This document shows positions 46,401 through 61,000 of a stretch of DNA of 64,000 nt, in pieces; within the stretch, counting starts at the first letter, position 1; each line of letters opens with the position of its first letter. The stretch comes from Calendula officinalis. Its lineage: Eukaryota; Streptophyta; Magnoliopsida; Asterales; Asteraceae. The notes beneath the pieces were generated by a model. That model made no database searches. It saw nothing but the letters and a program-made list of their open reading frames with translations, and was not told where the DNA came from. Position numbers and translations under genes: made by a program. The stretch is taken from contig OY970823.1 in the NCBI GenBank assembly GCA_963853835.1, forward strand, positions 68,106,779 through 68,170,778. The letters run 5' to 3'.

Positions 46401-48206
46401 CTTTTAAATATTTATTTGTTTCCTTGTATGTAGGATCTTTTAAATAGTTATTTGTATGTACGATCTTTTAAATAGTTATTTGTTTCCTTGTATGTAGGAA
46501 GCCGTATATGGAGCATATGAATGTAGACCGTAAGCCGTACCAGATTCGTTTGCCGTATATGGAGCATATGAATATGAATGTAGACTGTAAGCCGTACCAG
46601 ATTCGTTTGTATTAGTGCAAATGACGTGGACCAATCAGGGAATTCCAAGTGGCATTATGGACGAATAGGAATGCTTGGAATTGTCATGGTGTCAAACCCT
46701 CTTCAAATTTAGGCCTCATATATAGGGTAGGATTATGCGCCTATTTTATATATTTACTTACATAAATTATATATGTATAATCTGCTGATTTTCCAATTTA
46801 ATATTAGCTAATCAAATTTTCTATATGGTTTAATAAATTTGCATACATAGAAATAATTTTATGAAGTAGTGCTCCAAGTATATAATAAAGAAGAGGAATC
46901 TTCACCGCTAGAAATACGATTCTAAATGTTGGTAGAAAATGAGACATTGAAAGCCACTGTGGGGATGCCCAGTCACCAATTCTGCCCTTGCCATATTTAA
47001 ACATTTCTCTTACAATTCTGCCCTTCTATTCTCTATCAAATTACAACTGTTTATACGCGTGTTATTTTTAGATAATATTTGTTTAAGAGAAAATACATAG
47101 TTAATCATTTTTTTCTGCATTTCCGATATATTCAACGATTCTTATAACTAAATACCGATATATATTTGTCTTATATGGCTTAATACCTTTAATACGACTA
47201 AATAACACAGTTTATGACAAGTAAAAGTGAGTCCAGTTGGACCTTAACATACGTCAAGCCTTACGTCCAAGCTTTGGACCAAGGTGTGACAGCATCGTCA
47301 AGCATTAAATCTTTACGAGACATGGCGAAGCCAATGTGGACTTTTTAGAACTATTCACACTACCACCATCCACGACCACCCACCACCACTAACCACCACC
47401 ACCATCACTATACCGTCACCACCATCCACCAATTGAACTGCTCCATTTTCACGTCTACACACACCGCCACTCACGACAGCATCATCGCAAAATTTAGTCG
47501 CCTCATTGCGCAACCTGCTAGTATTAAATAATGAAGTTAAAAGTTTTATGTTAATTGTGGGTATATAATGTTTTGTTTCATTTGTTTACCATATATGTTT
47601 AAGTTTACTAACACACTCTTCATATCAAATAAATACTGTTTAAAAACAAGCATCACTCACAAAAATGGTAACTTGAACATGAAAATCCACCCTCATGGAT
47701 TCATGATACGTTTCGATTGGCAAATTACGTCACGCGTGACGTGAGTCGAGACAAGAGGCTTATAATTTAGTAGTGGTGACGAAAGGAATAATAACTGTAG
47801 TTTAAACATTTAACTAGATGAACAAACATATTTTCTGTTATTGTTTTGTTATGTTATAATTACTTTTACATTTTTAAAAATACTGTCTTGGGTTTGTTGA
47901 TTTAGGTAAGTCAACATGAAAGTCTTATAATCATCCAAGTTTTAGTTTTTAGATCATTTCTCATTTTTGGTTCAAAATTAGAAATGAGAAAAGGAAAAAG
48001 AATAATTATACTATGGAATGGAATGGAATGTGTTCATCATATTTTAGCGGGTAATATAACATTAACATTTTATTATGAAAGGTGATTTATATATTACAAA
48101 ACTACTATGGATACTACGATAAATGTTTTGCAATGCTTGTATACTTTGCTTAAGTGCTGCAAAATGTGATGTATGAAATAGTTTGTGGTATAATTCGATG
48201 ATCTCA
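43500..48206. other. Long gene-poor intergenic stretch
   Basis: No coding region was supported. Recognisable pieces are a cluster of GAGCTCGAGTTCGAGC-type repeats at about 44930-45010 (often seen in hAT-related plant repeats), tandem repeats at 46370-46610, and a CCACCA-rich patch at 47350-47430. Short frames lack conserved motifs. Confidence 0.45.
46370..46610. repeat. Two adjacent tandem arrays
   Basis: From 46370 to 46498, about four units based on GATCTTTTAAATAGTTATTT with TGTTTCCTTGTATGTAG. From about 46500 to 46607, two units of about 53 bp based on CCGTATATGGAGCATATGAA and AAGCCGTACCAGATTCG. No protein function is apparent. Confidence 0.8.
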
Positions 48207-48215
48207 TTCTATTAT

Positions 48216-48422
48216 GAGTTTTTCTAACATGTGCCCCCAATGCACATGTTAGAGTGCATTAAATAAAATTAACCTACTATTAGAATTCTAAAATGCATTT
48301 AATTCATCAACTCAAAATGTAATATATGAACTTCATTAATGTATTATAACAAATTATTAAGAAACTTTATGTTATTTAATGCAATCTAACATATGCCTTG
48401 GAGACACATGTTAAAAAAACCC
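48216..48422. mobile_element. Mutator-like MITE
   Basis: TTCTATTAT is duplicated at 48207-48215 and 48423-48431, the 9-bp duplication typical of Mutator-like elements. The left end GAGTTTTTCTAACATGTG and the reversed right end GGGTTTTTTTAACATGTG are good inverted repeats. Related to 5229-5450. Confidence 0.75.
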
Positions 48423-48579
48423 TTCTATTATATATCCTTGCTATTTATACACGAAAATACAATGGATATTGTAGGAATGATTTCAGGGACAACTACTAAA
48501 TACTACGTAAATAAAGAAAATAATATATATATATACATTTAAATGAATTAAATACAGTTGACTGAAACGTCACAGTTGT

Positions 48580-49070
48580 CAATTTCGGTTAATAGAGATT
48601 ACCTCTATTTCATTAGGCTACAAGGTATGGGTACCACACCCCACACCAAATTTGGGCGTCACTTCAGCAACCACACCACCACCACACCACATCATCTTTA
48701 GGAAATATCCACCACACCACACCACACCATTTTATTCCATTAAATTTTAAATAAAATAAAAAAGAAAATACCCATCAACCAAGCAGAAACAGCCACGCCT
48801 ACCCCCACGCCCCGTTACTCCCCGTCGACTGCTTGCCTGATCCACCAAGCCAACCCCCCACGCCGTTGGGGGGGGGGGGGGTGTTTGCCTTCTCTCCCAC
48901 GGCGTTGCCATTGCCAAATCACCCTCCATTGCCGAATCATCTCCCACGGCGTTGGCCCATACCCAGGCGCCTTATAGCACACCAAGCCATATTATGTATC
49001 CACTTACCTATTCCTATAGTTATAACCCCCAACCAAACACAGCTTTATTATAAAGGGTTTTTTTAGGGTA
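48580..49070. repeat. CCACACC-rich repeat with a G14 run
   Basis: Contains repeated ACCACACCACC blocks, C-rich stretches and 14 consecutive G at 48868-48881. TAGGCTACAAGGTATGGG at the left and CTATTCCTATAGTTATAA at the right may be weak element ends. Open frames here are low-complexity and not convincing. Confidence 0.35.
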
Positions 49071-49079
49071 TACCTTAAG

Positions 49080-50834
49080 AGCACATATTAAAGGTTATTC
49101 AATGTTTTGAAACTTGGGTCAAACTAGTCGATCAGACCGGGAATGTATTTCAAAATGGTACAAATTTTATCTCCAATAATTAAAAGTCACTATATGATAC
49201 GCGTGTGTATAAATCATGAACGAATTTCCTTGGTGTCATAATTCTGTCATCGGTCGGAATCACATTCTATGGTCAATATGTAGTGTTTGCTAATTATTTT
49301 GGAACATCATAAATATCGATTGTGATTTTTCAAGAAAATAGATTGATGTTTACGCTAACTTTGAGCAATTGTGTACGCAACGACGAAGAGTAGTTGTAAA
49401 TTTAGGTTACATTATTATGTAGGGAATTTTCAAGTTGTCATGAAAATTAAGTAATTAGAAAATGAAGTCGTTTTGGTCTAGATACTTAAATTTGTGGCCA
49501 ATTTGGAACGATAATTTTGATGGAATATATGTTTTTCGTAGAAGTGGTCCAATGGACCTTTTATTGGGCATTAAATTTGTAGCTAGAGCTCTCTCAGGTC
49601 CATAACTCATTTTTAATGCATTATGATCCAATTATTTATCTCATATGGTAGATCTTATAATAATAACAGTAGTAATAATAATAATTTTAGCATCTGTATG
49701 TGTAATATGGAAGCATATGAATTATAAACTTTTTAGGTTAGTGAAGGTGAATAGGAACTCTATTTTCGATGTTATAATGTTAAACACTTTTGAGCGGTGT
49801 TCGGATATGAGTAATCTTTGTTCTAGAAACTGGTTGTAATTGCAAAACCCGCTATTTTATTATAATTGTTTTTGTTTGAGCTAACTTTTCCTGTGTGTTT
49901 TTTTATAGTTAAGCTTTAAAAAAAAATACTTCAAATAATTATAAACTTAAATATATTGCTTGTCTTTATATCACTTGTATTAACACTTCATTCGTTTATA
50001 TATAATAGTGTATGATCTACAATAGATCTTCATCTGATAACAAGATTGCTACGCAGTGCCGACATAAGAGTTGGGACGGATTTAAGTCGAGCTGTATGGG
50101 TTCGATCGATTTAATGATAAATGAAGTGGTCCAAGAAGTACAAATGTGTGTTTTGAATGCCTCAAGATATTGAAAGGTGGAAGATGAAGTTGAAATTTGG
50201 TGGGTAGCATATTATGTTTGTGTGCAATGTATAAAGTGGTCCTTGGAAATATGTGGGAACGCTGCTAGAATAATGGCTAGAGATATGAATGCATCAAAAG
50301 GTGTAATTCTATCCACTTTATGTATGTTTGAAAAGTTGATACAATTTCATGATTAGATTGTTATATACTTTAAAAACAAGGTGTGCGGATTTAAGTAAAC
50401 CGGAAATCGACCGAAACCGAACCAAAAGGTTCGGTTTTGATTTTGAAAAATTCATTGTTTTCGGATTCGGTTCTATTGGGTTCGGTTCGGTTTGGTCTAC
50501 AGATAAGGATGGACATTTGGCCTAAATATACTGAGCCGAAACTGAACAGAAACAAAACCGAAAACATGTAGTTAGTTCGGTTTCAGTTTTGAAAATTCAT
50601 CATATTCGGTTTTATTTATAACGATTTCAATTCTATTTTTGCACCGCGCTCACCCCTATTTATGATATATAGAGATTTGACCTTCCAATTTAGGAAAGAT
50701 TAAAATTCAGCATATACCCTTTCTATTTATAGACATTGGGATTTTAGATTAAAAAAAAAAAAGATAAATTATATTGATTTATATTATTTGTATCTACTTT
50801 ATGTTGCTATTCACCACAATATGATATATATATA
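49080..50834. other. Intergenic
   Basis: No gene was recognised. At about 50390-50640 there are CGGTTCGGTTTTGA-type units on both strands, similar in composition to the hAT-like MITEs elsewhere. Confidence 0.4.
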
Positions 50835-51141
50835 CTTCCTCCGATTCAAAATAAGTGCTACACTTTCCATAAATGAGTGATTCAAAATAAGTGCTACACT
50901 TTCCATAAATGGAAAAAAAAATAGTAGGACCCACACTCACTAACTATATACTTCAACAAAGTGAAATGACTTATTTACCCTTATTTTTTACTTTTAAACA
51001 TCATTAACCCTATTTTATTCAAAAGGTGTGGGACCCATTATCCACTAATCATTCAATTAATCTAATTTAACCATCATTACACTATTTTGCTTCAAAAATC
51101 ATGAAAGTAGAAGTGTAGCACTTATTTTGAATCGGAGGAAG
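50835..51141. mobile_element. Stowaway-like MITE
   Basis: The left end CTTCCTCCGATTCAAAATAA and the right end TTATTTTGAATCGGAGGAAG are an essentially perfect inverted repeat, with TA at the left flank. The left subterminal unit is duplicated (GATTCAAAATAAGTGCTACA twice). This is the cleanest copy in the window. Confidence 0.8.
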
Positions 51142-51353
51142 CATAATCCAATAATTTTATTTCTTCATATTATCCTTTGATTCTAATTTGATCAAATGAG
51201 TAAGCACCAATACTATTTCTCGATAAGAGCATCTCCAATCATACTTTATTCATCATTTTATCTATATATTTGAAGTTTTATCTTTTCCAACCCACCTCTA
51301 TCCCCCACTCTACATATAGAGTGAGAGAAAAAGTCCTTCTATATATATATAAT

Positions 51354-51739
51354 AGGGTCTGGATCTAGTGATGACTTTTTTCCTCGCGAGGACTGTGAGG
51401 ACTAAAAAAAAAACTCTAAAATGATCAAAAACAAACTTGTTTCAAAAAATTCCTTTTTTAAACATTAAAATCGCTATGTATAAGATCCAAAAAAAAAAAT
51501 TTCCAAAAATGATCAAAAAAAATAATATATGGATCATAATAATGATCCACAAAAAAAATCTGGATCATTGTTATGATTCGCTAAAAAAAGTGGATCATAA
51601 TTTTTTTTTTTTGATTTTTTTTATCAAATGTAGTAATAATCATGGTGGGTTATATATATATTTTTTCGGAATTATTTGAAATTTTTATGAGGTGTCCTCG
51701 CGAGTACTCACCGAAAAAAGAGTCCTCACAGGATCCCAC

Positions 51740-51742
<3 letters not shown>
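51354..51742. mobile_element. MITE-like element beside TA repeats (CTCGCGAGGAC)
   Basis: The left side TATATATAATAGGGTCTGG is followed by CCTCGCGAGGACTGTGAGG. The reversed right side reads GAAGTGGGATCCTGTGAGGA then CTCGCGAGGACACC. Both ends abut TA-rich tracts. It is noncoding. Confidence 0.45.

Positions 51743-51820
<78 letters not shown>
51743..51820. repeat. (TA)n microsatellite, 78 bp
   Basis: Uninterrupted TA run between two elements. Confidence 0.95.
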
Positions 51821-53685
<1,865 letters not shown>

Positions 53686-53689
53686 TCTT

Positions 53690-54225
53690 TCATTCTTACA
53701 ACGTAGCATGTATTTTTTTATTTTATTATTTTTAACTTTTACAACTCTTATTATATCAAATAATTCATAAGAAATTTCTACTTCTCACCCTAGAATAATA
53801 TATTTCTTTCTATATACAATTTAACTGTGTTTTTAAGGACTTATTCAGATAGAAGATAAGAGAGTTGGAAAAAAAAGTTTTATGCATCCGAGTAATTTTT
53901 AAATGAAAAGAAAAGAAGACAATTTTGTTCAAAATTTATTTCCTACATTTCTTCCCAAAAGTTGGAAGATTATGAAAAAAAAAATACTTATTAATTATCT
54001 AGAATAAAAACTCAATTACCTAATTAGTCTTAGTCTAGCCAATTAATTTATATATTAAGGGTAATTTACTATTACGCTTTATTGTTTTAATTGTTTAGAC
54101 AAAAATCAGAGAGTACTGCTTTTTCACACAACAAAGAAAAGTAGAAAACACATTATAATACTCCGTAATAGAAAATAACCAAATCGATATTTTTTAACTT
54201 CAAAAAAATAACTGGAGACAAAAAA
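53690..54225. other. Intergenic, nothing recognised
   Basis: AT-rich, noncoding. Confidence 0.4.
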
Positions 54226-54298
54226 CGCCATCCGTGGGACTCGAACCCACGACCACGTGGTTAAAAGCCACGCGCTCTACCAACTGAGCTAGAACGGC
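54226..54298 (-). tRNA. tRNA-Lys (anticodon UUU)
   Basis: The minus strand reads GCCGTTCTAGCTCAGTTGG and so on, 73 nt with no intron. The acceptor stem pairs 7/7 (with G-U pairs). The D arm carries the A box TAGCTCAGTTGG. The anticodon loop is CTTTTAA with anticodon TTT on a GTGG/CCAC-type stem. The T arm is GTGGGTTCGAGTCCCAC, containing the B box GGTTCGAGTCC. CCA is not encoded, as usual for nuclear plant genes. A T-run lies downstream on the minus strand, as expected for Pol III termination. Confidence 0.95.
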
Positions 54299-54770
54299 TG
54301 ATGTTTGTTCTAAAAGAGACTAAGTAAATAACACAAATAACTAAAGAAGTATGGAGTTTTTTATACACGATATTAGTTTTGCACTCAACCGATTGCATGT
54401 TATAAGGCAGATCGAGGAAAATAACCGATTGCATATTATTGCACGCTATTAATTTCATATAGAATTGAACTATTCTGAATTTGACATGTATACAATGTTT
54501 TCATGGAAAACTAAGTTAGGCAGTGTTTGGTAAAGCAAATTTAATTAGTGTTGGGTCAAAAGAAAAAGGACAAAGAGTACTAGGCAATTTTCTCTATGGT
54601 ATTGATTTCCCATGAAACTGAAGTACAAGAAATATACAGAAACATAAATGAGAAATTGAGAATAACGATGACATGTTTTCCAATAACAATGCAAACTAAC
54701 TCCACAAATATTGACTCTTAAAACTATGCTGAAAATAACAATTAAAAACACAATTAATAACAATTAGTGT
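54299..54770. other. Intergenic, nothing recognised
   Basis: AT-rich sequence between the tRNA and the LINE fragment. Confidence 0.4.
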
Positions 54771-54774
54771 TGGG

Positions 54775-56097
54775 AAGGTATGGGAATATATTATATGTCC
54801 TTGTTTGTGATGCCTAAAACGGTAGCTAATATTTTGGAGAAGCTTAAGCCTCCTTTTTTGGGGTGGAACCGAGGAAAAACGCAAAATTCATTGGATGATC
54901 AAATGGGATTCGGTGTTGGCGTCTCATAGAAATGGAGGTTTAGATATTGGTAGTCTCCTTTCTTTTAATACATCCCTCTTGTATTAAAGTGGATATGGGG
55001 GCTTGTTAAGAATGACAACATGTTGTGGACTAAGGTCCTTAAGTCGATATACGGGGATAGGGGAGGGGTGGATTTGGTCAATGTTCGACGCCTAGGTGCA
55101 ACCCCTTGGTCTCAATTATTGAAAATGATCTCAAGGTATAAAGATAGCGGGATCGACTTTATGTCTCATTTGAAGAAGCACGTGGGTAATGGGCGGTCCA
55201 CTCGGTTTTGGAATTGTGTGGGTTGGTCTGACCTCTTTACGACCGGTTTTTCCTAGATCGTTTTTACTTGATTCGAATCCCGACTGTTGGGTGGCGGATT
55301 GGATACAAAATCAATCGGTGGTGTGGGATTGGCGTCGCTCTATACGAGGCAGTCGAGAAGAGGCCCAAATTCGGGATTTGAGCCGGATGGTGGAAGATAT
55401 TACGGTTACAAATGAACCAGATGAGTGGCGGTGGGATATCGGGAATGAGGGGGTCTTTGAGCTGAAGACTACTGGAAGGTGGCTTGATAATTTATTACTT
55501 CTGTCGTCCGTTATGCAAACTCGTTGGAACAAGCTAGTTCCCCGTAAAGTGAACATTCTTTTTTGGAAGATTAGGTTATAAACCAGATCCCTTCTAAAGT
55601 TAACCTTTCCACAAAGGGAATCATGTTTGAAGATCTTAAATGCGTTATGTGTGGGGATGATATAGAAGATACGGATCATACTTTTTGGTCTTGCGACATT
55701 TCTAAAAGCGTATGGCGAGCCATTGGGAATTGGTTGCAAGTTATTGATACAAATGCGGAAGATTTGGATGAATTTTTATTCAATTTGGATTGTAGTCCTC
55801 TTAGCTCCAAAAGTAAGTTGATTATAGAGGCGGTGGCTCTTACGATTATGTGGATCATTTGGCGGCATAGAAATGCAATTTCATTTAATAGTGGTGAAGC
55901 TCGGAGAAGTTTGCTTGTTGATGCGATTAAAGAAGTGTCGTATTTTTGGATTTGTTATCGTAGGCCAAAATTTAGAGTTAGTTTGGCCGAATGACTAATT
56001 TTACAATGTAATTGTTGATGTTTTGTGTTTTTTGTACTTTGGTTCTCTAGCCTTGTGCTAGTTTTTTTCTAATATGAAAGCCGTTTCCAAAAAAAAC
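54775..56097 (+). mobile_element. 5'-truncated L1-type LINE (reverse transcriptase C-terminus)
   Basis: Starts within the RT region (YYMSLFVMPKTVANILEKL, in a frame soon broken). It continues in pieces: 55020-55256 (LWTKVLKSIYGDRGGV), 55189-55581 (WRWDIGNEGVFELKTTGRWL and WNKLVPRKVNILFWK) and 55623-55994. The last carries the zinc-binding motif CVMCGDDIEDTDHTFWSC and IMWIIWRHRNAISF. Frameshifts near 55230 and a stop at 55579-55581 make it inactive. It ends in TTTCCAAAAAAAACAAAA, a LINE-type tail. Confidence 0.85.
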
Positions 56098-56230
56098 AAA
56101 AGACAATGTATTACACTACCGCACCGTAGTAACCTGCTGGCACATGAACAATACTGATTAACCCAACAATTAGTAGAGTACAAAACAGAACTACGCATGA
56201 TTTTCATTTTTTTTAAATGTATGTTTTTCC

Positions 56231-56500
56231 TGTTAGGACCAATATTGTAATAGGTTTTGACCTTTAAGTCCGTTAGTTAACAATTTCCTTGTTAAGTGGT
56301 AGATGGTATATATACTTGTAAGTTTGTCTTTCATTGTAAGCTTTCCCTCACTTTTACAGATATACAATACTGAAAGTTTCACTTCCATCGTTCTCTCTCT
56401 TTACACACACTAAAAACACCAAGAACACACACACTCAAATCTTCAATTTCTCATCTAAACATCATGGATTAGCTTGATTCTAGCTTCATTCGATCTCTCA
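56231..56500 (+). repeat. 5' LTR of the copia element
   Basis: Begins TGTTAGGACCAATATTG and ends GATCTCTCA. It holds a TATA box (TATATATAC at 56307-56315) and an ACACAC-rich R/U5 region. Confidence 0.8.
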
Positions 56501-56939
56501 ATTGGCATCAGAGCGAAATCTCTCTGTGAGAAGATCCATATTCGAGCTAAAATGATCAAGATCTGAGAAAATTTGAAGAAAAGTTCGTTCGTCACTTGAA
56601 ATTTAATGTTGTAAATTTTTTGTTCAAATTGAAGATTTGATTGGAGAATCATGTTTCTCCTTCAATTCTAAGCAGAATAGAACCAAAATTCGATCCATTC
56701 CGTCAACAAATCACTTCAATTTCGTGATTTTTGTGAAACAGTGAAAAAGTTCAAACACTTACTGAAAATCGAAGAATTGAAGCTAATGTGTTATGGATTG
56801 AAGAAAGTGATCGGATCAAAGTGTTAGCAAATTGATTTCGAGCATTTAGCAAAAAGAATCAATGAAATCGGTTAAGTTTTGAGCAAAATCGGATAAAAAA
56901 GGTGAAGAAATAGTACGTACCTTCGTGCGTACGTGTTCG

Positions 56940-57200
56940 ACACGAAGAACAAGTTCGGCCACTTGTAGTTCGGCCCAAGTTCAGCCCGAAGTAAGTAATT
57001 GAATCCAAAGTTGTGGTTCGGCCCATTGAAGTTCGACCCGAGCAAAAAGAAGTTCGGCCCGAGCAAAAAGAAGTTCGGCCCAGTCAAAGTTCGGCCCAAG
57101 TCTAAAGAGAAGTTCGGCCCAAGTCTAAAGAGAAGTTCGGCCCAATTCTAAAGAGTAGTTCGGCCCGAACTTCGGCCCATTAACTTCGGCCCGAGCAAGA
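56940..57200 (+). repeat. Tandem AGTTCGGCCC repeats in the copia leader
   Basis: About a dozen units built on AAGTTCGGCCC, some followed by GAGCAAAAAG and others by AAGTCTAAAGAG (period 20-23 bp). Confidence 0.85.
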
Positions 57201-58017
57201 AGTCCGGCAAAATCCAAGTTCGGCTTCACGATCTTCAGTATTGTTCATCCAAGTTCGATCTTCAGTAATTCAATCGATCTTCAGTAATTCATTATTATCA
57301 AAGGTGTCGATCAATCAGCAAAATCAAACTCAAAATCAAATATTGATCCGAACATCCAGACGCTAAACCAAAAACCAGTATCTTCAATCTTAAATTGAAC
57401 GTATGGCTAAATAAATCGTAATCTTCAACAGGAGTTCGGCTTCATAAAATTAGATCAACAAATCAACACTTAGATTTCAATTCAATTCGATCAGAGAAAA
57501 GTTTGATTTCAATTCGATTTAAACAAATCAATTCAACATCAACAGTGTTCGGCTTATTGCATTTGGTCGACGGAAAGTGTTCGGCTCAATAATCACGTTC
57601 AAATTCCAAAATCAAATATAAAATCGTGAGATCCTGAACCAGAAACAACTTGTATTCTGGATTGTAATTGAAATCGTAAACAATTTTAAACAATCGTAAA
57701 CAATCGACTGCTTCTGCGTGACTGCTTCTGAGTGACTGCTTCTGCGTGAATTCATCGACTGCTTATGCGAGTTCATCCTCTTTGGCCCAAAGTCAATATT
57801 TTGATTCATAACATTGGCCCAAACAGCTGAATTCGGCGCAAAACCTCAATCAAGTGATAAGCCCAATCACCCAAAACGTAAATCAAAAACCCAAATCAAT
57901 TATTTTTTTTCTATCAATTAAACCAATTAACCCCAAAACACGAGAAATTTAAATTTCCTCAAACCCTAAACCAAAAAACGTACAACAATACTTGTACAAA
58001 TTTTAAATCATTTCACA

Positions 58018-61000
58018 ATGACTTCAAAAGACGCTCTCTCGATCGGATCTGATCTCAAACCTCCCGTGTTATATCGAGGAGAATATCCACAATGGAAGAA
58101 AAGATTTCTTCATTTCATCAGAAATCAGGAGTTACATGTTGAAATTGTGGAATCACCCGAGCTTGGAAATGCAGTATTTTATGAAGATGCAATTGCTGAT
58201 CCAGATGCTACTCATGTAGTAATCAGTGGAAAACGTCGTATTCCTCCTGCTGAATATAATGTACAACAAGCTCGAAGGGCTAAAGCTGATGTACAATCTT
58301 ATTCCTTTATGCTACAAGGCTTACCAAACGATATCTACAACAGTTTAGATAGTCTGGAAACTGGCAAAGAGCTGTGGGATGAGATCAGGAAACAAATGGA
58401 GGGTACGGTGTTAGGTAACAAGGCAAAGATGGTTACTACCCTGAATTCTTATCAATCATTCAAAGCTATACATGGAGAAGATCTGGAAAGTACATATCAC
58501 AGATATTGTACATTAATGAATGAACTTCGCAAAAACCATCTGAGAAAAGAAAATTTGGAACTGAATATCAAATTCATCCATAGTCTGTTACCTGAGTGGG
58601 AAATATTTGGGAATAGTGCCATGCAGCACAAAGATCTCAGTCTCATTGATATTCATGAACTCTATGAATATCTGCACCAAAATGAGCTTATGGTTAAAAA
58701 CATAGTGAAAACTAAACAAGAGACTGATGATACTCTTGCACTGCTAACAAAACAACACCGTCTATATTCTTCAGCAAATAAGATGAAAGAGAGTGTTGAG
58801 GCACCAGTGACATCCACAACAGATGATATGCAAAAAGAACTCGAAGATGTTCTTCAAGCTATGTCACTCATTTCCAACTATGAGAAGAAGTAATACAAAA
58901 CACCCACCAACAACAACTTGAGATCTTCCTCAAATTTTAAAACGGCTCCATCCGCTTCAGTAACAAACAACACATCTGATAAGCAAACTCTAACACCACT
59001 GGATCCAACGAAAAAATGTTATAATTGTGGTATTGCTGGTCATTACTCTCGAGATTGCAAGAAACCTAAAGTTCGCAATTCGGATTACTTTAAACGCAAG
59101 ATGCTAATGGCTAAGCAAATCGAGGCAGGGAAAGTGTTGTTGGCTGAAGATCTCAGTTGGATGGAAGATTCTGAGCCCGAAGATGAGAAACATTCAGCAA
59201 ATCTATGCTTTATGGTAAGAGAAAATGTTGAGGTTGCTGATCGCATTAATGAGCTTGATGAGGATAGCAAGGTACACACTTCTTCTCTCTCTAATGAAAT
59301 TACGTCCAATAATTCTGATACTTGTTTTACTCAAACTCAGATATCTCAAATTGAATTATTAACTCAAAAAATTTTAGAAGAAAAAGATTTAAATGATCAA
59401 ATTACAGATCGTCTAAATATTTTGGAAAACCAAAACAAACAAAATGCTACTTTAGGTGATCAACTTGTTCATTATATTCAACAAACACAAGTTTTCAAAC
59501 AAGAGAATCTGAATTTACAAAATCAAATATCAGAATTACAGGTTAAGTTTGATCACAATCACAAATTATACACAAAGACATGGCATGAATATCAATATAA
59601 TAAAAATGCATTGGCACGTAAACAACAAGATTTTGATGATAATGAAAAACAATTTAAATCTTTAACATCACAAATCAAAGAATTAACTGAAAATATTCAT
59701 GAACAAAAGATAAATTCATTAAATGAAATGAAAACCAAACAGAATATCATAAACACACTCAAGCATGAAACAAATAAATTGAATTCCCATATCAAACATC
59801 TTGAGGAACTGATTGTCAAAAGAGGACATACTGATCAAACCATTCATCTAAACAAGCCCAAAGACTTCAAATATTTCAATTCAAGAGAAGGGCTTGGAGC
59901 TGACAATCCTGAATATCTTAAAAATGCATGCAAAATGGTTCCTACCTTATATGATTCAAGATACATGCATCATGGGATCTCACAAAAATTTGTCCGTATC
60001 ACTGATGAGGAAGCAGAAATAGAGACTTTCAATCGAGCTAGAAAGAAGAATGTCCAAATTAGTTTTAATTACACTGAATTAAATAAATCATATGAAACTA
60101 AAAAGGCTAAATTTGCAAATGATGATTATTTTCCGATCATAACACCTGAAGAATTTGAGATTAAAGGTAATGTTGTACTTCAACAGAAGATAACACCAAA
60201 GCTTTATATTTCATCTCTCATTCTTGAAAAGAAAATTTGCCAACTGGAAAATGAAATTGATGAAACACATAAAGCTTTTGACAAAGAAAAATCTGATCTT
60301 CAAACTAAAATTCATGAATTAGAAGATAAAATTATTGAAATAAAATCTACTTCTAATCAAAATGTTTCTACTTCAAATGATTCTCCAAAGCCTACGTCTC
60401 TCAACTCTAAGATTTCTTCTCTCAAAACTCCAGTTCTTTTAAGACGAAATCCTAATTCATCTGTTTTAAAATTTTCAGATCGAAATTTAAAATCCACGCT
60501 TAAGAAGACAGTGCATGGGAGAGTTAAAGACATTGAGCAGTCGAAGAAGTCTAGTTCGAGTAAATCTAGTATGCTTAAGTCCACGGAGCTTAAGAAGTCT
60601 AGATCTCCTTCGTTTTTAGCTTCTTCTTTTTCTAATTCAAATAAATGTAATAACTCAACAAAGTTTATTTCTCATGCTACACGTTATGGTATTGTGTATG
60701 ATTCTGCAATTTATCGCCCTGTTAATGGTGTGAATTTGGTTGTTAAAATAGATAAAAATGGAAACAAAGTTTATTATGACAGAAAAACTGATCAACCAAT
60801 TTCTCAATATGATACACGATATTTTGTTAGAAAAGATGCTCTATGTGGTTCTCGACATGATGTTTTACATAAAAATGGTTCAATCAATCATTCATGCACA
60901 ATTTGTTATCCAGAACCCTGCAAAACAATGCTTGCTAAATCTCAAAAACCTATAACTACACGTTCTTCTCCTAACTCTTCAAAATCAGTTTATCGTGTAA

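Noticed and set aside
48747..49066. Pro/Gly-rich frames on both strands
   Set aside because: Low-complexity C- and G-rich repeat including a G14 run.
54261..54458. 65-codon minus-strand frame ending at the tRNA
   Set aside because: Its C-terminus is the reading of the tRNA-Lys gene itself.
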